Positions 8,386 to 14,634 of a DNA stretch of 14,634 bases are shown here, piece by piece (position 1 is the first letter of the stretch; the number at the start of each line of letters is the position of its first letter). A program made the translations under genes and the position numbers. Source of the stretch: an uncultured Desulfuromonadales bacterium (GTDB lineage Bacteria; Desulfobacterota; Desulfuromonadia; Desulfuromonadales; Geopsychrobacteraceae). The notes beneath the pieces were generated by a model, which was given only the letters and a program-made list of their open reading frames with translations, was not told the origin of the DNA and searched no databases. The stretch lies in the NCBI GenBank assembly GCA_947259685.1, contig CAMYNC010000094.1, positions 1 through 14,634 on the forward strand. Direction: 5' to 3'.

Positions 8386-9227
8386 CTAGTGTAAATACTG
8401 CAAAAACCCAGGCCTTCCTGATCGATATGACCAAATGTACCGGCTGCCGTGGTTGTCAGGTTGCCTGTAAACAGTGGAATCAGTTGGAAGCGGAAGAGAC
8501 CGAGTTCTTCAGCGGCGAAGGCTATCAGAATCCTCCGGCGATGTCGGAGTACACCTTCACCCGCATCAAATTCCGCGACTTCCAGAAAAACGGTCAGAAC
8601 GAGTTCGCCTTCTACAAAGAGATGTGCATGCACTGCGCCGATCCGGCCTGTGCCTCGGTCTGCCCGGTCGGTGCCTTCGAGAAGACCGAAGAAGGTCCGG
8701 TCATTTACAAGGCCGATCGTTGCATCGGCTGCCGCTTCTGCATGATCGCCTGCCCCTTCGGCGTGCCGAAGTATGAGTGGAGCAAAGGTTTGCCGCTGGT
8801 CAAGAAGTGTACCGGTTGCTACAGCCGGCTCAAAGAAGGCTTGCAGCCGGCTTGTGCCACTGCCTGCCCGACGGCGATCAGCTACGGTCCGCGCGAAGAG
8901 ATGATCAAGCTGGCCGAACAGCGCCTCTCCCGCTACCCCGACCGCTACATCAATAAGGTCTACGGCAAGGAAGAAGCGGGCGGCACCACGGTTATCTACC
9001 TGACCTCGGTTCCTTTCGACGAGCTCGGCTTTAAGCCGGTCACCCTGCGTCCGCTGCCGGAGTACACCTGGAGTGCCTTGCGCTTGGTTCCGGCATCCTT
9101 CCTCACGGTCGGTGGCGGTCTCTCCGCCCTGTCCTGGATTACCCACCGTCGCGATCGACTGAAAAAAGAACGTGGTGAAGAGCTGGGCACCGAACTGCCT
9201 GCCGAGTCGAAGGAGGAGCAAGAATGA
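8382..9227 (+). CDS. fdnH: Formate dehydrogenase iron-sulfur (beta) subunit
   Basis: This subunit carries electrons from the catalytic subunit to the membrane. It has 281 residues and sixteen cysteines in four groups for four [4Fe-4S] clusters: Cys19/22/25/29, Cys82/85/90/94, Cys114/117/120/124 and Cys143/146/158/162. A hydrophobic segment near the C-terminus (about 233-253, LRLVPASFLTVGGGLSALSW) followed by arginines matches the single membrane anchor of E. coli FdnH. It has no signal peptide and would be exported as a complex with the Tat-bearing catalytic subunit. The ATG overlaps the fdnG stop by four bases and AAAGGAGG lies just upstream; its own stop overlaps the next gene in the same way, indicating tightly coupled translation. 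Confidence 0.95.
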   Translation: MTSVNTAKTQAFLIDMTKCTGCRGCQVACKQWNQLEAEETEFFSGEGYQNPPAMSEYTFTRIKFRDFQKNGQNEFAFYKEMCMHCADPACASVCPVGAFEKTEEGPVIYKADRCIGCRFCMIACPFGVPKYEWSKGLPLVKKCTGCYSRLKEGLQPACATACPTAISYGPREEMIKLAEQRLSRYPDRYINKVYGKEEAGGTTVIYLTSVPFDELGFKPVTLRPLPEYTWSALRLVPASFLTVGGGLSALSWITHRRDRLKKERGEELGTELPAESKEEQE

Positions 9228-10453
9228 CCGCTGCACGCCGAATTACCAATGAAGTCAAAAGCTACCACTGGTTCATCAAGTTTATGATGTTTCTGGTGGC
9301 TCTCGGCGCAGGCGCTTCCCTGCTGCGCTTCATCTTCGGCCTCGGGGCGACCACCAACATGAGTGACACCTACCCCTGGGGGTTGTGGATTTCCTTCGAC
9401 GTGGTCACTGCCGTGCCGCTGGCCGCCGGGGCCTTTACCCTCGGGGCTATCGTTCACTGCTTCCACATCAAGAAGCTTGAGCCGCTGGTGCGGCCGGCGA
9501 TCGTTACCGGCTTCCTCGGTTACTCGCTGGTCTGTATCGGTCTGATCCTCGACCTGGGGCAGCCGCATAAGGGCTGGCACGTCATGCGTTACTGGAACCT
9601 GCATTCACCGATGTTCGAGGTCTCCATGTGTGTCATGGCTTACACTACGGTGCTGTTCCTTGAATTCTGTTCGCCAGTGGCGGAGAAGTTCGGCTGGCAC
9701 CTGCCGTTGCGGGTGCTGCGCTGGCTGGAGATGCCGCTGGTGATCCTGGCGGCGGCGATCTCGACCCTGCACCAGTCGTCGCTGGGGACCTTCTTCCTGA
9801 TCGCGGTCGATAAGCTGCACAACCTCTGGTACAATCCGTTGCTGCCGCTGCTCTTCTGGGTCAGTGCCATCTGTTCCGGAATGTGTATCATCATCATCGA
9901 GGCGACCTCTTGCCATAAATGGATGGGGCAGCCGAACGAAGGGGTGCTGTTGCGCACCCTGGCGAAGATTCTTCCCTGGACCCTGGGCGCCTACATCGTC
10001 CTGCGCGCGTACAGTTTGCTGGCGCTGTCGAACGGCCCCTTCTTCGATCGACCGGTCCTGACCCTGTTGTTCGTCATCGAGCTGGGGCTCGGCTTTATTC
10101 TGCCATTCTTCATGTTCACCCAGAAGTCGGTGCGCGAAAATGATCGCCGCCGGGTGATCGCCGCCAGTCTGGTGGTCTTCGGCCTGATTCTCAACCGTTT
10201 CAACGTGTCGATGTTCGGCATGATGAATCCGGATCAGGTCTACTTTCCATCAGTCGTTGAATCGCTGGTGACCATCGGCATTATCGCTGGGCACATTCTG
10301 TTCTTTGTGCTGATCGCCCGCTACTTCCCGATCTTCGAACATCACCCGGAAACGGTCGATTACTCGATCCCCGATTCCTTCCATAAGATCGATGATGGCA
10401 AGCCGACGACCGGCAAGCAAACCCTGCCTAAGGGTAAGGTGGTTCCGGGCTAA
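9224..10453 (+). CDS. NrfD/HybB-family membrane subunit of formate dehydrogenase
   Basis: An integral membrane protein of 409 residues with about ten predicted helices (roughly 16-40, 56-80, 91-112, 130-150, 165-182, 203-225, 245-268, 276-298, 309-328, 347-368). The sequence, including TYPWGLWISFDVVTAVPLAAGAF and LDLGQPHKGWHVMRYW, resembles the HybB/NrfD/PsrC group, which exchange electrons with quinones without needing haem. It occupies the place of FdnI, but E. coli FdnI is an unrelated four-helix cytochrome b of about 217 residues. It should pass electrons from the beta subunit to the quinone pool. AAGGAGGAG (9210-9218) precedes the start, and the ATGA overlap ties it to the beta gene. I leave the symbol empty because it is not homologous to fdnI. 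Confidence 0.9.
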   Translation: MTAARRITNEVKSYHWFIKFMMFLVALGAGASLLRFIFGLGATTNMSDTYPWGLWISFDVVTAVPLAAGAFTLGAIVHCFHIKKLEPLVRPAIVTGFLGYSLVCIGLILDLGQPHKGWHVMRYWNLHSPMFEVSMCVMAYTTVLFLEFCSPVAEKFGWHLPLRVLRWLEMPLVILAAAISTLHQSSLGTFFLIAVDKLHNLWYNPLLPLLFWVSAICSGMCIIIIEATSCHKWMGQPNEGVLLRTLAKILPWTLGAYIVLRAYSLLALSNGPFFDRPVLTLLFVIELGLGFILPFFMFTQKSVRENDRRRVIAASLVVFGLILNRFNVSMFGMMNPDQVYFPSVVESLVTIGIIAGHILFFVLIARYFPIFEHHPETVDYSIPDSFHKIDDGKPTTGKQTLPKGKVVPG

Positions 10454-10479
10454 TTGTCTGAGGGTTAAGAACCGAAGGC

Positions 10480-10554
10480 TTTAATGCAGAGCCGCGGAGA
10501 GCGCAGAGAAGATCGGTTTAATGGTTTTCTCTGCGCCTCTCCAGCTGCGTTAAA
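10480..10554. repeat. 75-bp imperfect palindrome, likely dispersed repeat
   Basis: The outer arms TTTAATGCAG (10480-10489) and CTGCGTTAAA (10545-10554) are inverse copies with one U-G pair. The inner arms 10496-10510 and 10527-10542 form a 15-bp stem with one bulged base (10536) around a 16-base loop. Short GCAGAG/GCGGAG units recur on the left arm. I recall similar GCAGAGA-rich palindromes scattered between genes in related genomes, but cannot check that here. It separates the enzyme operon from fdhD-mobA. It lacks a T run, so it is not a standard terminator, though it could protect the upstream message from 3' decay. Confidence 0.7.
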
Positions 10555-10590
10555 TTCCTTGCTTGGTTGAGATAAACTGCGGAGATTTCA

Positions 10591-12003
10591 ATGATGCAAA
10601 CACCATCCGAACATCAGATAATCCGTATCGTCCAGGGGCGCAGTGAAACTGTCAGCCGCGAGGTGGTTGAGGAGTACCCCCTGCGGTTGCGGGTCAATGG
10701 CCGCGAGCTGGCGACCCTGGTCTGTTCACCGCACCAGCTAAATTTTTTGCTGGCCGGTTTTTTCCGCCTGCAGGGGTTTGCCGATTGCCTTGACGATATC
10801 CTCTCTATGGGGGTCTGTCAGGATTTCGGCCTGGCTGAAATGCGCATTCGCGGCCAGCTGCCGGAAAAGCTCCAACCGACCCTGACCTCCGGCTGCGGCA
10901 CCGGCATCGCCTATAACCTGCCGCAGGCACTGCTCAATAACTCTCTTGAGCGGCCGCGCAATTATGCCAGCAGCAGTCTGTTCAAATTGATGAAAGAGTT
11001 GCAACATCAGGCCGAACAGTATCGCAGCCACGGAGGTATCCATTCCGCAGCGATCGGTGACGCCACCGGTCTGTTACTCTATGCCGAAGATATCGGCCGC
11101 CATAACACCCTCGACCGGCTGGCCGGGGAAGCCTGGTTTAAAGGCATTGATCTGCAGGATAAAATGCTGGTCACCTCGGGGCGGGTTTCGACCGAAATGG
11201 TCGCCAAAGCGGCGCGGCTGGGTATCGGCCTGATCGCTTCGCGGACCTCACCGACCGATAAGGCGATCGCGCTCTGTGAGCAGGCTGGCATCACCCTGGT
11301 CGGCTACCTGCGCGGTGCAACCATGGAAGTTTACAGCCAGCCGCAGCAACTTTGCTTGAGCGCTGAAACAGAAAAAATTCCCGGTGTAACCGGCGTGATT
11401 TTGGCTGGCGGTGAGAGCCGGCGGATGGGCAGTGACAAATCATTGCTGCCGATTCAGGGCGCGCGCTTTATCGACCATGTTTTTGCCCGCATGAATGCCC
11501 TGTTTGAGGAGGTGATCATCGTCACTAACTCGCCAGATCTCTATGCCGACCTGCCTTGTCGCAAGGTTCCCGACCTCTATTATGCGCAAGGCTCCTTGGC
11601 CGGAATTCACTCTGGCCTGGCTCATGCCAGCAAAAAACGGATTTTCGTGGTCGGTTGTGACATGCCATTTATTTCTTCGCCAGTGGTGCAATATATCTGC
11701 GCCCAGGCCGATCGGGGTGACCTGGTGATACCGCATAGCAGCAATGGACATGAGCCGCTGCATGCGCTTTACGGCAAGCAGTGTCTGCCGGCTATGGAGC
11801 AGGTGCTCGATGCCGGCCAAAAGCGCATTGCGCTGGTTTTCGACCAGGTCAAGCTGGTCGCTGTTCCGGCCAGGGAGCTGCACAAATTGGATCCGCAGCA
11901 GCGCAGTTTTCAGAATATCAATACCCCGGAAGATTATTTTCGTCTGCGGGGTACCCTGGTTGCTGAACAACCGCTACCCTCCCCGAGGGTAGAGCGGGCT
12001 TGA
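10591..12003 (+). CDS. fdhD-mobA: FdhD-MobA fusion: cofactor sulfuration and guanylylation
   Basis: A 470-residue fusion of two cofactor maturation enzymes. Residues 1 to about 255 are FdhD, which delivers sulfur from a cysteine desulfurase to the Mo/W cofactor of formate dehydrogenase. Its marks are SGCGTG (100-105), the family signature EDIGRHNTLDRLAGE (166-180), TSGRVSTEMVAKAARLG and ASRTSPTDKA. Residues about 264-470 are MobA, which makes the guanine dinucleotide form of the cofactor from GTP: nucleotide loop LAGGESRRMGSDKSLL (271-286), GSLAGIHSGL, metal-binding VGCDMPF (354-360) and C-terminal NINTPEDY (442-449). E. coli encodes the two separately. In FdhD the usual Cys-x-x-Cys is Cys102-Gly-Thr-Gly here. 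GGAG (10581-10584) lies six bases before ATG 10591; a second ATG follows directly. Both activities serve the enzyme encoded just upstream. Confidence 0.95.
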   Translation: MMQTPSEHQIIRIVQGRSETVSREVVEEYPLRLRVNGRELATLVCSPHQLNFLLAGFFRLQGFADCLDDILSMGVCQDFGLAEMRIRGQLPEKLQPTLTSGCGTGIAYNLPQALLNNSLERPRNYASSSLFKLMKELQHQAEQYRSHGGIHSAAIGDATGLLLYAEDIGRHNTLDRLAGEAWFKGIDLQDKMLVTSGRVSTEMVAKAARLGIGLIASRTSPTDKAIALCEQAGITLVGYLRGATMEVYSQPQQLCLSAETEKIPGVTGVILAGGESRRMGSDKSLLPIQGARFIDHVFARMNALFEEVIIVTNSPDLYADLPCRKVPDLYYAQGSLAGIHSGLAHASKKRIFVVGCDMPFISSPVVQYICAQADRGDLVIPHSSNGHEPLHALYGKQCLPAMEQVLDAGQKRIALVFDQVKLVAVPARELHKLDPQQRSFQNINTPEDYFRLRGTLVAEQPLPSPRVERA

Positions 12004-12031
12004 AGCATCATAGACAGTTTGTTTGCACTTC

Positions 12032-12058
12032 AGGCCCTTCTCTTGGAAGGGCCTTTTT
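12032..12058 (+). terminator. Rho-independent terminator after fdhD-mobA
   Basis: AGGCCCTTC (12032-12040) pairs perfectly with GAAGGGCCT (12046-12054) around a five-base loop and runs into TTTTT (12054-12058). It ends the formate dehydrogenase/maturation block. Base composition becomes distinctly more AT-rich after it. Confidence 0.92.
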
Positions 12059-12316
12059 ATTTGGCTCTGTTAGTGAAAATTGTTGATTTCAATTGTCCAA
12101 GGGACATTTGATGACACCTTTGGCAGGAGATTTGAGAAAAGGATTAAAAGTGTCTTCAGCGGCAGATTCTCGTCTGTCACAAATCCTAAGTTTTGAAATC
12201 AATAAAAAATTTTCAGACCGCAAAATATGGGGTGGAGCAGGTTTTCTTGGGCACTGAACTGGGATAAAGTCTCAGCGTAGGATTGGTGTTGAATGTTTTT
12301 TTGTTGGGGGGATAAC
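12059..12316. other. AT-rich intergenic stretch, no firm gene
   Basis: No recognisable gene lies here. A 48-codon open frame on the + strand (12111-12257, with AAGGGA upstream) resembles no family I know. A 10-bp inverted pair, TTGATTTCAA (12083-12092) and TTGAAATCAA (12193-12202), is 100 bases apart. The piece just after the terminator, starting GGCTCTGTT at 12063, has the look of an insertion-sequence end, but no matching partner was found. No clear terminator for the minus-strand STAND gene is visible. Confidence 0.4.
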
Positions 12317-14287
12317 CTAGCGGCCGAGTCCTTTTTTAAATTGCTGGAGAGATTCCTGCGACGCCAAAGTTCGGGGGTGTTCCGTGCCGAGCTTCTTCGC
12401 ACTTAAATCCACAACCTGTTCCATGAGAGTAAAGGCATCCAGATGCTCACCCAGCTCCCAAAGTGCAATTGCCAAGTTGTTCATTGAAACCAGGGTATCC
12501 AGATGCTCTTCGCCCAGAGTTCTGCGCCGTATTTCAAGCACATGCTTATGTAGTTTTGCCGCTTCATCAACCTTTACTGTCAGGGCGTAGTTGCTTTGGC
12601 TGGAAAGGGTCTTTGGATGTTCTTCTCCCAAAGTTTTCTGCCGCACCTCTAATATGCGCTCCAGAATCTTCAGTGCCTGATTTAGATCCCCCATAGAATG
12701 AAGACATACAGCCAGCTTGTACCATGCAGTCAATGTGCTCGGATTGTCAGAGCCCAAATTCGCTATTTTTCGCTCCAGAACATGCTCCATAATATTTTTG
12801 GCATTAAGAAACATGCCAGACATCCACAGAAAATGTGCAAAATCTTCAAGCAGTCCCGTGCCTGGAAACTGATTCATGGGAAATGAGATTTTCGATATTT
12901 CAGCAATGTGCTTCAAGTGAACAACCAAAGACTGTCCAGCCAAATAATTACCTATTTCTCTCTCCTTTTGGATGTGTGAATTGAGCACCTGGCCCATTTT
13001 ATTGCCACATTTGCTTTCTGAATCAGAATTGCGAGCGGCTTCCTGGACCAATCTGTGGCAGAAATATCCACCGTATTTCGACAGTTTTACAAACGACCAT
13101 TCACCAAGTGCGGCAAGGGCTTTTAGGGTTTCAGCCCGTCCCGCCTCCATCGCTTCGGTGAGCAGGTTCGTATCGATATTGTCGGGGTGTAGGTACGCGG
13201 CATAAACTAGCGTCTCCATGGACCTTGGGTGACTGTACTGCTTTTTGGTAACGGCCAGCACCTGCCTGATGGTGGTTTCGGCTTTTTTAGAGGTAACATT
13301 CTCGGTTTCATCCAGCAGATCATCGGTTATTTCCGAAACACCCTCCAGGCCGTAGCTGTCGAGCATAGTGCCGAGGATCTCCAGCGCGAGGGGAAGGTAA
13401 CCGCAGCGCCGGCAGAGCTGGCGCGCTATCTTCTCTTGCAAGTCGGTCAACGACTCATGCCGATAGTGAGAGTAACCGAGCAGGATGTCGATCGCTTGGT
13501 CTTCGTTCGGCAAATCCATATCGATGGTTTGCAGTGCTATCTTCGGGTTGCGCGTGGACGCCAGCAGGTGACAGTTTGTCAGGGCAAAACGGTTAGGCAG
13601 GGCAATGTCTTCAACATTGTCGAGAATTAGAAGTTTTTTCCCCGTGATAGAGTTGAGGCAATCGACAAAATAGGGAAGCAGACGTGCTTCCTCATCGGGC
13701 ACTGCCAGTTCCATGCGCTTTAGCATATTAGGAATGGGAATCTCCGCCCCTTGGTCGACTTCGAGCCAATAGACACCGCCGGGGTAGTCGCCTCGGCATT
13801 GGTACGCGTATTCGATGGCCACGGCGGTTTTACCGCCCCCCCCTTCGCCGACTAGCGAACCCTGAGCAACGGCTGCCCTGCTTTGCAATGGAAGGATGCG
13901 GCGGATTTCTTCGATCCACTGGTCTGAATGCCGAAGGTTGGGGTTCTGGCTATGTTCGAGGTAAAAACCAGGCTTGACTTGGTTATGCTGTGAATCTTGC
14001 GAGGCGGTTTTGCGATGGGTGTTGTAGCGCAGATCCATCTGCTCGGCGAACCGATTGAACGCTACGGCCTGGTTGCCGGCAGTAACCCCTCCTTCTTGGG
14101 CCCGGTAGCGCTCTTCCAGTTCAAAAGCAAGCACACGAAGTTGTCGATCGATCTCCTGGGCGGTGAGCCTAATCTCGTTATTCCTGGCCACCTCGAACCC
14201 ACGGTTCGCAAGCTGCGCCGCATCGATAATCCTCCCTTCCGCCACCTCAAACAACTGGTCGCGAAAGGTTTCGTCTGCGCAGAGTGC
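12317..14287 (-). pseudogene. NB-ARC/TPR STAND ATPase, probably 5'-truncated by IS630
   Basis: A STAND-type ATPase of the NB-ARC plus kinesin-light-chain TPR class. Such proteins act as switch-like sensors, and several bacterial members defend against phage; the role here is unknown. Counting residues from TTG 14254 (645 codons), the order is an alpha-helical N-terminal part (about 1-95), Walker A GEGGGGKT (136-143), Walker B LLILDNV with Asp212, sensor LASTRN (231-236), GYLPLAL (285-291), an MHD-like CHRLVQ (399-404), a helical linker, and about four TPR units of roughly 42 residues (494-640) marked by TLGEEHPKTL-type turns. The frame is open upstream of TTG 14254, without a usable ATG/GTG or Shine-Dalgarno sequence, up to the insertion-sequence end, so the true N-terminus seems lost. 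The first ATG inside is at 14038, still before the ATPase. The core motifs are intact, so a shortened protein could still be made. Confidence 0.7.
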
Positions 14288-14634
14288 TAGTACAGCATAA
14301 ATTTTAAACCTTCGGATATAATCGCTTCAGCTTGATTCGCGCATCTTTCGTACGGAACTGCCAATCGACCGTGGACTGACGATTGTTCCGATCCGCATTC
14401 CATGCGGCTACTTCAGTTCGCATTTTTTCAATACAGTCAATTCGACCTGCCAAACATTGTCGCTTCAAAACGCTGAGCTCAATTTCTGCGATGTTCAGCC
14501 AGCTCCCATGTTTAGGGGTGTAATGTATTTCAAGGCGGTCGGCCAGGCGCCTGGCTTCTTCTGGCGGAAACGCCGTGTATAGCGAGGCTATATTGTGTGT
14601 GTTGAGGTTATCCATAACTAAAACGACTTTCTCG
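14288..14634 (-). mobile_element. IS630-family insertion sequence, partial, runs off the window
   Basis: The element contains the 3' end of an IS630-type transposase and leaves the window on the right. Its inner end is probably at the TA of CTAGTACAGCATAA (14287-14300), because IS630 elements insert at TA and end shortly after the transposase stop. That point is also where the STAND gene frame begins to make protein-like sense. The exact boundary and inverted repeat cannot be confirmed without the other end. Confidence 0.65.
14304..14634 (-). CDS. IS630-family transposase, C-terminal part (5' end off window)
   Basis: The visible 109 codons are the C-terminal portion of a DDE_3-type transposase. 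The frame enters from the window edge as [13 protein letters not shown], carrying the second catalytic aspartate, and continues through [31 protein letters not shown], with the final catalytic glutamate in the AEIE region. It ends normally at TAA 14304-14306. ATG 14615 is internal to the conserved domain and not a real start. Catalytic residues in the visible part are intact, so the copy may be active. It is read in the same direction as the STAND remnant, so its transcript could run into that gene. Confidence 0.92.
   Translation of the reverse strand, partial: EKVVLVMDNLNTHNIASLYTAFPPEEARRLADRLEIHYTPKHGSWLNIAEIELSVLKRQCLAGRIDCIEKMRTEVAAWNADRNNRQSTVDWQFRTKDARIKLKRLYPKV

Noticed and set aside
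7195..9236. Long minus-strand open frames (7195-8028 and 8004-9236) opposite fdnG and fdnH
   Set aside because: They mirror the codon pattern of the well-supported + strand genes, have no recognisable domain and have no ribosome site; they are shadows of GC-rich coding sequence.
10480..10554. Reading the palindrome as a Rho-independent terminator of the fdn operon
   Set aside because: The stem is strong, but no T run follows the 3' arm and it has a long outer extension, so a repeat element fits better.
10480..10554. CRISPR-like repeat array
   Set aside because: The short GCAGAG units are part of one palindrome; there is no regular repeat-spacer pattern here or elsewhere in the window.
12111..12257. 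48-codon + strand open frame with AAGGGA upstream
   Set aside because: It is short, lies in AT-rich intergenic DNA and has no recognised similarity or conserved context. It is kept only as a note in the gap entry.
12199..12402. 67-residue minus-strand open frame overlapping the STAND gene 3' end
   Set aside because: It overlaps the conserved TPR coding frame and runs into noncoding sequence, with no protein-like features.
13997..14290. 97-residue + strand open frame over the STAND 5' part
   Set aside because: It is antisense to the helical N-terminal coding sequence, ends at the IS junction and has no recognisable domain.

Overview
The window looks like chromosome of an anaerobic deltaproteobacterium of the Desulfuromonas/Geobacter/Pelobacter type. 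This is inferred from gene content and protein resemblance, without a database search. The markers are a selenocysteine formate dehydrogenase with an NrfD/HybB-type membrane subunit, a fused FdhD-MobA protein beside it, an NtrC-type sigma-54 two-component system, and a lipoprotein form of CpoB/YbgF after Pal.

Layout. Positions 1-1570 (+ strand) hold the end of a Tol-Pal cluster: pal (104-655) and cpoB/ybgF (727-1515), each followed by a strong hairpin terminator. Positions 1595-4932 (- strand) hold a two-component pair with a 4-nt stop/start overlap: an NtrC-family sigma-54 activator (transcribed first) and a Cache-HAMP histidine kinase. Positions 4933-5379 are a divergent control region. It has a perfect TGGCAC-N5-TTGC sigma-54 promoter (5232-5247), two 15-bp direct repeats 20 bp apart at about -150 to -120 that look like enhancer sites, an IHF-like site inside a 9-bp inverted repeat, and a leader of about 120 nt with a hairpin. 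Positions 5380-10453 (+ strand) hold the formate dehydrogenase operon, with ATGA overlaps between genes: a catalytic subunit of 1001 residues read through an in-frame TGA (Sec189, with a SECIS hairpin), a four-cluster iron-sulfur subunit and a ten-helix membrane subunit. After a 75-bp palindromic repeat, 10591-12003 encodes the FdhD-MobA fusion that would supply sulfur and the guanine dinucleotide to the enzyme's Mo/W cofactor.

From the terminator at 12032-12058 the character changes. An AT-rich stretch with no convincing gene is followed on the - strand by an NB-ARC/TPR STAND ATPase (12317 to about 14287). Its reading frame has no good start and runs open up to the end of an IS630-family insertion sequence that leaves the window at 14634. 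The simplest reading is that the element inserted into the STAND gene and removed its 5' end.

How it fits together. The sensor kinase probably detects a small molecule in the periplasm and phosphorylates the activator, which would drive the sigma-54 promoter of the formate dehydrogenase operon. The enzyme is exported by the Tat system with its cofactor, matured by FdhD-MobA, and exchanges electrons with the quinone pool through the membrane subunit. The link from kinase to promoter is inferred from position and promoter architecture. The candidate unusual system is the interrupted STAND ATPase, a family whose bacterial members include antiphage defence proteins, but nothing here proves such a role.
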